This document shows positions 8,141 to 17,276 of a DNA stretch of 64,000 bases, piece after piece; position 1 is the stretch's first letter; each line of letters begins with the position of its first letter. This DNA is from Medakamo hakoo (taxonomy: Eukaryota > Chlorophyta > Trebouxiophyceae > Coccomyxaceae): the NCBI GenBank assembly GCA_026636295.1, contig CP089451.1, forward strand, positions 186,001 through 250,000, in the 5' to 3' direction. Under the pieces are notes generated by a model. The model did not search any database and was not told the DNA's origin. It saw nothing but the letters and a program-made list of their open reading frames with translations. Both the position numbers and the translations under genes were made by a program.

Positions 8141-9892
8141 TCAAGGCGCGGGCGTCGCCGCCGGTTTCGCCGCAGCGGGCTTGGCGGCCGGCTCCTCCGC
8201 GACGGGCGCGGCCGGGTCAGCAGCGGGCGCGGCCGGGTCAGCCGCCGCAGGCTCGGCAGGCGCAACCGGGTCAGCAGCGGGCGCGGGCGTGGCGGCGGGC
8301 TTGGCGGCGGCGGGCTTGGCCGCGGCCGTCGTCGGCGGCGGCGGAGGAGGCGTGGTGGTGGGGGGAGGCGTGGTCGTGGTGGGGGCCGGGGTCGTGGTCG
8401 GCGCGGGCGTCGTGGGCGCCGGCGTCTCCTCGGCGGGCGCGGCCGCCGGCGCGGCGGCGGCGGCGGGCTCGGCCGGGGCGGCGGCCGCGGCGTCGGCCGG
8501 GGCGGCGGCCGCACCACCGGCAACGACAGCCGCGCCACCGGCCGCCGCCGCCGCCTCCTCCTTGGCCTTGGCCTTCTCCTCACGGCGGGCGGCCGGGCCC
8601 TTGGCCTTCTTCGCGATCGTGCCGCCCACCCACGTCGTGTCGTCCGAGTTGATGGGCGGCGCCGCGGCGTCGCCGACCGTCTTCAGCGCGCACATGCCCT
8701 GCGGGAACTTGTCGCCGTCGGCGACGCAGTGCGACGCGTCGACGGCCTTGGCGAAGACGCCCTGCTTTTTGACGAGGGGGTTGGGGGCGTCGGCCAGGTG
8801 CAGGGAGCAGCCGGTGCCGCACCCGGTCGTGGCGTTACTGTACAGTGGGTGGTGGTGGTGTTGGGAGGGTGGGATGGTGTGAGCAGCAGGCAGCGCGCGC
8901 GGCGGCCGGCCCGGTCGCATGCCTATGGTGCCTATCTCCGCCTCTCCGCGCCCCGCCCGCGCCACCTCCCTCCGCACCAGAACAGCCAGGCGTTGCACAG
9001 GTCCTTCTCCTCGCAGGCGGCCATGCAGGCTTCCGCGGTCTCGACGGCTTTCGCGTTGGGCTTGGCCGTGCTGTGTTGTTTGTGGAGGGCGCGGAGGGGA
9101 GGAGGAGAGAAGGTGAGCGCGCACGACGATGGAGAGAAGACGCAACCGCAGCCAATTGAAGCGTGCGCGACCCACCATCCGCCCCTCCTCCACCCCCGAT
9201 CCACCCCTCGGCCGTGCGACGACACTGTCGCCAGGCCAGTCGGGTGGAGGGTGGGGCGGCCGAGGGAAGCGGATGGAGCGCAGGGCCGACCAAAGGCCCG
9301 CCCAGGCCCGCGTTGGCCGTTTTTTTTTCAACAGCCGCGAACGAAGCTCAATGCCTGGATGGCAAGGCGTGGATGGCGGGCGCGCCGCCCGCCCACCCTC
9401 GCTCCACCCGCCTCGGATGTGAGGGCGAGGGCGTTGGCTAAGCATCGCGAGCGGGCGCGGGCGGAATCGACGGCGGGCAAGCCGCCTGCCGTGCCATTTT
9501 CTGCGGGACAGCGCCACGCGCGCTTCCCGCCGCCTACCCCACTCCCACCCGCGCACGCACCCGACGTCCAGGACCAGGATGTCGCCGCCGATGTCCAGGT
9601 TGGCCATCTTGCCCGGGCCGGGGAAGGCGGCAGCGACGGCGACCGGCTCGGCGACGGGCTCAGCGGCCGCCTTCGTGTCCTTCTTCTTGGGCTTTTCTTC
9701 TTCGGCCGCGGGCGCGGGCGCAGCGGCGACGGGCTCGGCAGCCGGCGCGGGCGCCATGGCGGCGGCGTCGGCCGGGGCGGCGGCCATGGCGTCGGCCGGG
9801 GCGGCGGCCGCAGGCGCGGCGGCGACTTCGGCCTGGGCGGCCGCGCCGGCGGCGAGGGCCAGGATGGCGGTGGTGATGGCGAGGACGCGCAT
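8141..9892 (-). CDS. Secreted Cys-rich PAN/Apple-like protein with Pro/Thr-rich stalk (paralogue A)
   Basis: Three exons: 9561-9892, 8978-9070, 8141-8837; 373 residues, both introns phase 2. A signal peptide (MRVLAITTAILALAAGAAAQ) is followed by an Ala/Pro linker and the block ANLDIGGDILVLDVG. The cysteine domain follows: TAEACMAACEE, CNAWLFC, GCGTGC, then FPQGMCALK and a WVGGT end. This is the C-x3-C / W-x2-C / GC layout of PAN/Apple-like extracellular modules. The C-terminal third is a low-complexity Ala/Pro/Thr stalk (PAPTTTPAPTTTTPPP), typical of hydroxyproline-rich algal wall or matrix proteins. Secretion and extracellular location are predicted; ligand unknown. It is the last gene of a four-member tandem array on one strand. 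The model is confirmed internally by alignment with paralogue C across both junctions. Confidence 0.75.
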   Translation of the reverse strand: MRVLAITTAILALAAGAAAQAEVAAAPAAAAPADAMAAAPADAAAMAPAPAAEPVAAAPAPAAEEEKPKKKDTKAAAEPVAEPVAVAAAFPGPGKMANLDIGGDILVLDVGCVRGWEWGRRREARVALSRRKWHGRRLARRRFRPRPLAMLSQRPRPHIRGGWSEGGRAARPPSTPCHPGIELRSRLLKKKRPTRAWAGLWSALRSIRFPRPPHPPPDWPGDSVVARPRGGSGVEEGRMVGRARFNWLRLRLLSIVVRAHLLSSSPPRPPQTTQHGQAQRESRRDRGSLHGRLRGEGPVQRLAVLVRREVARAGRGEAEIGTIGMRPGRPPRALPAAHTIPPSQHHHHPLYSNATTGCGTGCSLHLADAPNPLVKKQGVFAKAVDASHCVADGDKFPQGMCALKTVGDAAAPPINSDDTTWVGGTIAKKAKGPAARREEKAKAKEEAAAAAGGAAVVAGGAAAAPADAAAAAPAEPAAAAAPAAAPAEETPAPTTPAPTTTPAPTTTTPPPTTTPPPPPPTTAAAKPAAAKPAATPAPAADPVAPAEPAAADPAAPAADPAAPVAEEPAAKPAAAKPAATPAP

Positions 9893-10514
9893 GGTTGTGG
9901 TGGTGGTGAGGTGGTGGTGGTGGTGTGGACTGGAGAGAGGAATGGAGGTGTGAGCGCGGCGGGCGCGAAAAAAATCCAACCCCTTCTTGCTATTAGTTGA
10001 TTTTTTTTTCCGTTGACACAGAGGCGTACCGCGCGCCGCCACTCCTCCTCTCCTCGCGCCCCTCACACAACGGCGGCGGAACCCTCCCTCTGCGTGCGCG
10101 GGAAAAACGGCGTAAATCAGGACAGAGCGGAACCTGTCTCTAGTCGAAAAGGTTTGGAGAGCGCGTGACGGGCGGCAGCAACACGACGCGCTGGGAGAGA
10201 GGCACTCTCACGCAAACACGCACGCATGCGCACGGGCACACGTCTCCACACTTGAACGTTTCACATGCCTATTTATACGCGAACCTCAGGCGCTGCCCCG
10301 AGGCTTGCAAAAGCAGGGGAGGGGGCTGGACTGGAAAAACCAGCCCAGCATGCCAGGATGGAACGATTTCAAAAGTGACGGAGCAAGCGAAAAATACATG
10401 GAAAGGCGGCTGCCTTCACGCGGACAAGCGGCTCACGCCCATCGTGCAGAGCTGAACAGCTGGGGACGCGACTGGAGGGCCGGGGAGTGCAGCGCCCTTG
10501 CCGCACAAACATTT
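9893..10514. other. Gene-less stretch between paralogues A and B
   Basis: This 622 bp is the spacer between the start of paralogue A and the stop of paralogue B. Apart from the TATA-like element at 10269-10278 and short (GTG)n/(CCA)n runs next to the paralogue A start, I see no frame or repeat worth calling. It is less GC-rich than the genes around it. Confidence 0.6.
10269..10278 (-). promoter_or_regulatory. TATA-box-like element upstream of paralogue A
   Basis: On the minus strand the sequence reads GTATAAATAG, a textbook TATA box, in DNA that is otherwise about 65-70% GC. It lies 377 nt upstream of the paralogue A start codon, implying a long 5' UTR if used. Inference from motif only. Confidence 0.4.
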
Positions 10515-11196
10515 TCAGCGGCCCTGGCGCTGGAAGCCCTTCGTCGTCGTCATCGACAACCAGTCCGGCGAGTATTCTTCATAGATGACCGGGTTGTTGA
10601 TGTCGTCGTTCCACTTCAGACTGCACATCTGGTACGGGAACTTCCCGTCGACGCACTTCGGTTTGTTGCCGTAGAATGGACCGAACACCGACGGGTCGCA
10701 GTTGCTGCCGCACCCGGAAGCGTTGGAGCAGTACACGACCGTGTTGCACCCATTGCCGTTGCGGAAGTTGGCTGTAGAATGCATGTTGGGAGGGGGCGTG
10801 AGCGTGAGCGTGCGCGGCGTCCTTGGCTGCGGCATGGGCGGCGGAAAGGAAAAAAAAACGCACCGCACGCGGCCACGCAGTCCTCGAAGCTCTGGACGTT
10901 CGGCCCGCCGTGGTTGCCCCCAGACCCCATCCTTTCGCTGTTGACGTCGGCCGCGGTGATGGAGCCGCCCAGGCTGGATGCGTGTTGGTGGGGTGCGGGT
11001 CGAGGTTTTGTTGTGAGGGGTGGATGGGTTGAGCGTTGCAGGAGCGCGCGCAGGGTGGGGGTCGAGGACAGGGTGGCCCGCGCGGACCAATCTCTTCGCC
11101 TTCCATCAAAACGCACTTGGCGTTGGTCGGGACCTCGGGGGTCCACGCGGCCGCGCTCGCGGCGAAGCCCAGGACGGCCAGGAACGACAAGCTCAT
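10515..11196 (-). CDS. Secreted Cys-rich PAN/Apple-like protein, short form (paralogue B)
   Basis: Three exons: 11117-11196, 10864-10973, 10515-10771; 148 residues. Signal peptide MSLSFLAVLGFAASAAAW, then NANLGGSITAADV, which matches the NLDIGGDILVLDV block of paralogue A. The cysteine domain reads SFEDCVAACA, then GCNTVVYC, SGCGSNC, and FPYQMCSLKW with an INNP motif before the end. It lacks the Ala/Pro/Thr stalk. The first donor was chosen as AA|gtgcgt because it is the only good donor that keeps the exon 2 frame (QSFEDCVAAC) matching the paralogues. Intron 1 is phase 2 as in A and C; intron 2 is phase 1 and lies earlier than in A. Predicted secreted, ligand unknown. Confidence 0.72.
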
Positions 11197-11518
11197 GGTT
11201 GGGAGAGGTGTGCAGGCGTGGATCAGGGCGAATTGGGCGGCGTGGGGAAGGATGGCGGAATGACGAGACGGTGGGGTCTTTTTTTTTGCATGCATCACAC
11301 ACCCCTCCCACCACGGCTGCGCGCCCAAGGCTTTCCCGCGCACAGCACAGTCAAAACCCCTTCCTCGCGCACATTCACGACACAGCTCAGCGCGCGTTGG
11401 ACACAACACGCGCCGCAGCTCTTGTATTTATTGGTCTCTTTCCTTTCCCACTCCATTCCAGGGCTCGAGCGGAGGGTTGGACCACCCCGCTTTATTTATA
11501 TTCGCGCACGCGCCCCTT
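11197..11518. other. Spacer between paralogues B and C
   Basis: This 322 bp holds the presumed promoter of B, including the TATA-like element, and the 3' UTR of C. No other feature seen. Confidence 0.55.
11492..11501 (-). promoter_or_regulatory. TATA-box-like element upstream of paralogue B
   Basis: Minus strand reads ATATAAATAA about 300 nt upstream of the paralogue B start codon and just 3' of the paralogue C stop codon. A second AT-rich patch (AATAAATAC, near 11425-11435) lies closer to the start. Motif-based inference. Confidence 0.4.
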
Positions 11519-13085
11519 TCACGCCTTGATCGCCTCGGCCGCCTTCTCCCCGCCCTGCACCAGCGCCGTCGCCGTGGTGTTCAGCACGCCGCCCTTCGAC
11601 AGCGTGCCAGTCTCCCCCTTCTCCTCTTCCGTCAGGCCCGCGGGCGGGGCGGACGCGGGGGCCGGGGCAGCGGCCGCACCAGCGGCAGCAGGCGCGGCGT
11701 CGGCCTTTTTCTCTTCCTTGGCGGCGGGCGCGGCGGGCGCGGCGGCCGCGGCCGCACCACCACCGCCCGGGCACTTGCCGCACGTCGACAGGCACCACCC
11801 GCCCGCCTCCATCCAGGGCGCCTCGCACTTGCCCCACTCCTTCTGTTCCGCGCACGTGTGGCCGTTGGGCGGCGGCGTGTCGGAGCAGGACGAAGCAGCG
11901 GCAGCGGGGGCAGGAGCCGCCGCGGGCGTCTCTTTTTCGGCTTTGGGAGCGGCCGCGGCCGCGGCAGCGCCAGCACCGGCCGCGGCCGCGCCGGCCGCGC
12001 CAGCAGCGGCGGCGGCAGGCTTGGCGTCCGCAGCCGGCTTTTCCTCAGCGGCCGGCGCGGCGGCCGGCGCGGCGGCCGGAGCGGGCGCGGGCGTCGCCTT
12101 GGCAGCCGCTTTCGCGTCCTTGTCCGCCTGTTTCAGGGCCTTGCGGTCGACCGTGCCGCCGCGCCAGTCCACGCTGGCCGGGTCGTTGTTGGGCGGGTTG
12201 TTGACGTCCTGGACCTTCTTGAGCGCGCACATCTGGGGCGGGTACCGGGACTTGTCCTCCCCCACGCACGGGTCGGCGTCGCCGCCCGCCGTGCCGAAGA
12301 CGCCGAACCGTTTGTCCAGCTTGGGCTTAGCGTTGGCCAGGTGGGCGGAGCAGGAGTCGCCCGGCCCCGGCTTGCAGCCGTCGAGCGACTCGCAGAACAG
12401 CCAGGCGTTGCACGCCTTGTTGTCCTGGCAGGCCTTCTGGCATTCTTCGGCGGTTTTCGGAACTGGCTTTCCGGGCTTAGTTTCGGAACTGCGGTGTGTG
12501 TGGGTGTGTGCAGCAAGCGGGTGTGTGTGTAAGAGGGTGAGGTTGGTCGAGCGACGAGCCGCGCGTCCGCGCGAGCCGGGAGCCCGCGCGGACGCTCTTT
12601 GGTGCGACACCAATCAGTCCTCCGCACGCCAAGGCTGCCAAGCGCCAGCCAATTCTCTTTCCGCTTCCATGAAAGAGTACTCCAGATCCGTAACTTTCGT
12701 ATGGAAACAGTTGAAAGTCTGCTTGGCGGTTTGCCTGGCTGCCGGCCCGCCCACAATCATGGCCTTGCGGTCTCCGCATGCCTTGCGCGACCGCTTGGTC
12801 ATCCAGCCGCCCGGCCGGCCGGCTCCCGTCCCTATCTTCCTCTCCACCCCCGCTAAATGAGCCCCCAAAAACGTACAACACAGACAGGACCAGAAGGTCA
12901 CCACCGATGTGCTTCTGGACGATGGTGTTGGCCTTGAACGGCTCCTCTTCGACGACCGGCGTGGCGGGCGCTTCGGCAGCGGCAGCCGGCGCTTCCGCGG
13001 CCGGAGCAGGAGCCGCCGCAGCTTCTTCGGCGTACGCGCCGGCGGCCAGGGCGAGCGTGGCCACAAAGGCCAGGGACAGGCGCAT
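11519..13085 (-). CDS. Secreted protein with PAN/Apple-like and ShK-like cysteine domains (paralogue C)
   Basis: Two exons, about 12877-13085 and 11519-12488; 392 residues. Signal peptide MRLSLAFVATLALAAGAYA, an Ala/Glu/Pro linker, then KHIGGDLLVLSV. The PAN/Apple-like domain has KTAEECQKACQ, CNAWLFC, DGC, DSCSAHL, YPPQMCALKK and VNNPPNN. After a long Ala/Pro linker comes a second, different cysteine module (about residues 265-305): CSDTPPPNGHTC, WGKC, W-x6-GGWC-x3-CGKC. This six-cysteine pattern resembles ShK toxin-like (ShKT) domains found in many secreted eukaryotic proteins. A charged Ala-rich tail follows. The exon 1 donor is TT|gtacgt, two other donors being possible; the second intron of paralogue A is absent here. 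Predicted extracellular; binding partner unknown. Confidence 0.73.
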
Positions 13086-13524
13086 GATTTTTTGTTGGTG
13101 GTTGGTGGGACGGAAAAAAAACTGATGGGATGCTTCGGGGTAGGAGGTGTGGGGATTGTTTTTGGCGGGAGCCGGAAACAAGGCTGGACCTGGCCACGAG
13201 GCAGGGACTGTCCGCTTTTACAACCGCCGTCCCATCCCCGCCCCGGCAACGCCAATGTCCCACGCGCCGCCCACAGGGGTGATTTAATTTAAAAACGATA
13301 CTTAAGGCGCCCGCAGCCGCCGTACTAGAAACCGTGAAAAAGAAGCTTTTTCCGTCGGGGGGGGTGGGGGTCGCGCAGCAACCTCCCCGCTTCCTCCCAG
13401 GCGGCGAATGGAAAAAAAGCATGCCCGAAAACACACACGCGCGGCAGTGCTGGCAGGGAGCACGAAAGACGGGGCTCTCAGACCCGCCTTCCGCGGCGCT
13501 TGCATGAACGGCCCGCCTCATTCC
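13086..13524. other. Spacer between paralogues C and D
   Basis: This 439 bp lies upstream of paralogue C and downstream of D. An AT-rich patch at about 13281-13297 (minus strand TTTTTAAATTAAATC) sits roughly 200 nt upstream of the paralogue C start and could act as a TATA-like element. Nothing else recognisable. Confidence 0.5.
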
Positions 13525-14160
13525 TCACCCAGCCGCCTCCGGCAAGACCTCCACATCCACCGTCACGGGCACCACGGCCGCCTTGCGCGCCCGCTCCGCG
13601 ACCGCCGCACAGTGCTGGGCCGCTTTTTTGGCCGCACCGGCCACGTCCCCACCTTTGGCCAGGCCAGACACCCAGGTCGCGTTGACCAGGCAGGGCCCCG
13701 TGAACGCGGGCGCCGAGAACGCGAGCTGGAAGCACGTTTTTGCGGGCGTGGAGCCGTCACAGCCGGAGTCCGCGGCGCAGTAGGTCCACCTGTGGAGTCG
13801 GCGTTGTTTGGGGGAGATTGAAAGGAGGGCGCGCGCGCGTGAGAGTGGGCGAGGAGGGGCCGGGAAGGGGGCGCGCGATCGCGCGCTTCCCGCAGCCGCC
13901 CAAGCCCGGCAGGGCGGTGGGGCCTCGCGGGGTGGCAGCGCGAAGTCGCGCGCGCGCGCGCGCGCGCACGCGCGTGCCAACTATCAAAACCCGCCAATTT
14001 ACCCGTCGCACGCCATGTTCAGGGCGCATGCGTCAGTGCAATTGGACGCAAAGGGCGATCTGGACGTGCCAATCACCGTGCCAGCCAAGTGGAGGCGAGT
14101 GTAATCGACGGGCGCGGCGGCGGCGGCCGTCATCGCGACCAAAAGAATGAATGCGCGCAT
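13525..14160 (-). CDS. Secreted Cys-rich PAN/Apple-like protein, divergent short form (paralogue D)
   Basis: Two exons, 14003-14160 and 13525-13789; 140 residues; donor gtaaat, acceptor ccacag, phase 2. Signal peptide MRAFILLVAMTAAAAA. The cysteine pattern follows the array: SNCTDACALNMACDGW, YCAADSGC, KTCFQL, then a last Cys in TGPC. The C-terminus is a helical segment (VAGAAKKAAQHCAAVAERARKAA) replacing the stalk of A. It lacks the MCALK strand seen in A-C. The intron falls at the tryptophan of the W-x2-C motif, close to the second intron of A. It is the most diverged member and the first in transcription order. Predicted secreted; ligand unknown. Confidence 0.65.
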
Positions 14161-14417
14161 GTTTTTTTCCAAGGCCGGGCCTTGATCGAGGTGGCGAGGG
14201 GTGCGTGGGGTTTGGGCTGCAGGTGACTGGGCAGTCCCACGTCCGAAGCAGACACTGAGGCAAAGGCGGGAGGTGGGACGGGCAGGTGCGTGCGTGCGAG
14301 CGGCGGCAGCAGTTGATGCAAAAAGCACGAGTGCAGCAGACCTAGCCACGACCGTCTTCCTTTCCTCTCCTTCACGCCCACCCTCTCACTTTCCAACCAA
14401 CGACGGAAACTTCAATG

Positions 14418-15254
14418 TCAATGATAACAAATGGTGTACAGCAGCGGCCGCCCCGTCTGCGCCTCAAAAGCATCACAAATGGCGTCCAACTCGTCCTCCC
14501 ACTCGCCGTCGGGCACAGCATCCAGCGAGCGGCACAGCGACAGGGCCAGTGGAGCGGCCGCGGCCGCATCTCCCGCCGTGTCGGGCACGTCCAGGTTGAC
14601 GACCAGCAGCGGCCGCGTCGCTCCACCACCCCGAGCCGACCCACGCGCGCTCATGTCGGCGACCAATGCGTCCATGACGCGCGCCTCAAACGTCACCGCC
14701 ACGTCCACGCCCCTCAAATCGGGTGCGTCCTGCCAGCGCTGTGGGGCGGGCTTCACGGCCGCGTTGCGGCGGGCCATGGCCAGCAAGCCGGTGCGCGTGT
14801 ACAGGTCCGGGTCTTTGGAGGACAGGTCGGCCTGTGGAATCGTTGGTTCGTGTGGCGTGAGAAACAAAAAACGACCCTCCCGCTCTCTGGGGGGAGCTGC
14901 GAGCGTTCTCCGTCCATCACGCCCATCTCTCTTTCTCATACCTCAATCTCCGCGTACGGCGTGCCAAAGGGGTACACGTTGGGCGCGTCCGCGCTGGGTC
15001 CGGGCAGCTTGACCGTCTTGCCGATGCCGTACGACTCGACCTGCGGGTGTGTTGGGGGTGATGGGTGGATGGAGGGTCCAGCGAGCACGCTGGCGGGCAG
15101 GCGGGGTCGAGCAGAGCGAATGGGCTTGGAAAGCCGCGCGCCGCCGCCACCATCCACACCGCGGCCTCCCTACCTGCATGCCCTCCTTGGCCAGGGCCGC
15201 GTGCGCTTCCATGGACCGGTTCATGTTGGAGGCGCAGACCATCGCGAATCGCAT
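14418..15254 (-). CDS. SSU72: SSU72 RNA polymerase II C-terminal-domain phosphatase
   Basis: Three exons, 15174-15254, 14942-15040, 14418-14831, all phase 0; 197 residues, the normal family length. SSU72 removes Ser5 phosphate from the RNA polymerase II tail and works in mRNA 3'-end formation. The N-terminus [18 protein letters not shown] holds the low-molecular-weight phosphatase loop C-x5-R (CASNMNR), with the nucleophile at Cys7. Exon 2 gives [14 protein letters not shown] and VYPFGTPY; exon 3 gives KPAPQRWQD, the VVNLDVPDT strand with the likely catalytic Asp, and the closing YTICYH. All blocks match the family in order, so identification is firm. Donors are gtaggg and gtatga. Confidence 0.96.
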
Positions 15255-15437
15255 CGTTGCGGCGGCACACAAACGCCCGCGCGGCCCGCGCGGCCGAAAC
15301 AACACGCGTGTGGAGCCAGCCTTGTCCACCCTCCATCCGCACCTCCCCTTCCCGACGACGCAAAACAGCACCCCCCAAAAAGACGCGCTGATCAATCCTA
15401 TAAGGCATTCACATCTTCTACACACGAAAAAAATCAG

Positions 15438-16961
15438 TCACAGCCCACCCCCCCTCGTCCGGTCGAGGAGGGCACGCACTTGCGCCCTTCCCGCCCGCCC
15501 CGCCGCCCACACGCCCGCGGCTGCCACCGGCACAGCCGCCGCGGCTGCTGGGGCCGGGCCGTTGGTCAGAGCGCCCACCAAACGCAGCCCTCCAACAGCC
15601 GCAGCCGCTGCTGCATCCCCAGCCCGTGGCGCGAGCGCATCCAACGCAAGCTTGGCCGCAAACAGCACCGTCGGCTCCAGTGCTGCGAAAGCCGCGTCGC
15701 GCGCCGGGCGGGACAGCACGTAGTCCGCCGTTTTCCGGCCGGCTTCAAAGATCGCGACTGTGGCCGGGTTGGGAGCCAGGGCGACGGCGGCAAAGCCGGC
15801 TGCCGCGACGGCGGGTCCAGCGGCTAAAGCCGCGCCCGGCGGCAGCACGCTCAACGCCGCGCCCGTCGCACACAACTGCAGGCTGGCGACGGCCGCGGCG
15901 GACGTCGCAGAAATGGTGGCGAAGTAGGCCATGCGCGCGGCGGAGGCCGGGATGGAGGGCGCGCCGGGTGACGGGGCGGGCGCAGGCGCACCGCTCCCGG
16001 GAGCCGCCGCGGCCGCGGCCACGACGGCCTGCTTGACAAGGTAGGCCCAGGCGGAGCAGGAGGACGCAAGGGCCATGAGCACGGCAATGGCGCGGGCCAA
16101 CGGGTCGGACGCCGCGGCGGTGAGCGCAGCCTTGGCAGCATGCCAGCCGGGCGGCGGCCGGGGCGGACGCGGCCGCGCGCCCGCCCGCCCACCGCCTCCT
16201 TCCTCGCCGTCGTCGACCGCGGCGACGTCCAGTTCCGCGGCGGCCGCCGCGTTGCCCGCCGTCCACAGCAGGACCGCGGCGGCCAGGCCCGGCAGCGTGA
16301 GCAACACGGGGTGCACGGCCCACCCCGCCGCCAGGGCCCACCTCAAAGCCCAGGCACCGACCGCCACGGCCGCCGACCCGGCCAGCTGCCCGCCCGTCGC
16401 GGCCGCGCCCAGCGGCCCGACCAGGCGGGACGCGGTCTCGCCTGCCTTGCCACCACCGCCACTCCCGACAGCCGCCAGGACGCGCGACCAGACCGCGCTC
16501 AAAGCCGCGGCATTGGAAGCCGACCGCCAGGAAAAATAAAAGACGCGCGGCGCGCGGGCGGCCCAGGTTGTGCGGTGGGCGCCAGACGTGGACGCCAGCG
16601 CGACGAAGGCGCCGCCTTCCGCCAGCGCCAGCCACCTCAGCAGGTGCCGCACAGCGTGCCCGCCTCGCCCGGACGCGCCCTCCGCGGCCAACCAGCCGCC
16701 GACCAAGGGTGAGGCGGCGGCCGCGAATGGCAGGGAGATCAAAAACAGCGCGGGCAGGGCGGCTTGCCCAATGGCTGCGCCGCACTCGTCGCGCAGGGGG
16801 ACGGCGATGAAGTGGGCGGCCAGGGTGAGGGCGAGGGCTACGCCGCCGGCGAGGGCGGGGCGGGCCTGTGGCGGGGCGGGGCGGGACGGGCCCGGCGGCG
16901 AGGGCGGCGGGGCGGGGGTGCGAGGTGAAAAATGGGAAAGGTTGGATGGGGGGAGAGCCAT
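15438..16961 (-). CDS. ATP/ADP translocase (NTT/TLC)-like membrane carrier
   Basis: Single exon, 507 residues. The first in-frame ATG gives MALPPSN; a GTG lies just upstream. About ten hydrophobic segments span the protein with a Gly/Pro/acidic loop in the middle. Two regions match the plastid/bacterial nucleotide transporter fold: FYFSWRSASNAAALSAVWSRV with a following PLGAAATGGQLAGS, and ADYVLSRPARDAAFAALEPT followed by FAAKLALDALAPRAGD (about residues 411-450). These are equivalents of the S-x2-W and RPARE...K...D...R-x-GD motifs of NTT carriers. The charged residues that bind nucleotide in true ATP/ADP exchangers are not clearly preserved, so the substrate is unknown. Divergent from the CysA gene. 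Confidence 0.6.
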   Translation of the reverse strand: MALPPSNLSHFSPRTPAPPPSPPGPSRPAPPQARPALAGGVALALTLAAHFIAVPLRDECGAAIGQAALPALFLISLPFAAAASPLVGGWLAAEGASGRGGHAVRHLLRWLALAEGGAFVALASTSGAHRTTWAARAPRVFYFSWRSASNAAALSAVWSRVLAAVGSGGGGKAGETASRLVGPLGAAATGGQLAGSAAVAVGAWALRWALAAGWAVHPVLLTLPGLAAAVLLWTAGNAAAAAELDVAAVDDGEEGGGGRAGARPRPPRPPPGWHAAKAALTAAASDPLARAIAVLMALASSCSAWAYLVKQAVVAAAAAAPGSGAPAPAPSPGAPSIPASAARMAYFATISATSAAAVASLQLCATGAALSVLPPGAALAAGPAVAAAGFAAVALAPNPATVAIFEAGRKTADYVLSRPARDAAFAALEPTVLFAAKLALDALAPRAGDAAAAAAVGGLRLVGALTNGPAPAAAAAVPVAAAGVWAAGRAGRAQVRALLDRTRGGGL

Positions 16962-17276
16962 GCAGCCGAGCACGCCGCGCGCGTTGTGTGTTCGGCCTCC
17001 GCCTCTTAGCGCACCTCTTCCACTGACACGCCCGCGCTCGCGGCTAGCCGCGCCTCCATGCCGCTACGACGCGGCGGAGGCATGGGGGCGCGCCACCCCT
17101 ACAATGCGAAACACGCGAGAGCCATGAGAGAGGAACGCCGCTCTGTGTGTTGCCTCGCGCTCGTCCCTCTCACTCTCGCCAACCGCGGCACGAGCCTCTC
17201 TCGCTGCGCGGCCCGGCGACGACAGGGAGCAGCGCACACACTGTGTCGCCATCCTGCGCGGCAGGCTAGATCACTC
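16962..17276. promoter_or_regulatory. Divergent promoter region, carrier / CysA
   Basis: 315 bp separate the two start codons. I see no TATA box or clear operator-like repeat; short CTCTCTC runs are present on both sides. Confidence 0.4.

Noticed and set aside
10305-12860. Long plus-strand frame across paralogues B and C
   Set aside because: Composed of antisense Ala/Gly stretches; the minus strand has signal peptides, cysteine motifs and introns.
13920-13980. CG-dinucleotide tract in the intron of paralogue D
   Set aside because: (GC)n run can form Z-DNA in principle but is short and intronic; no further signal.
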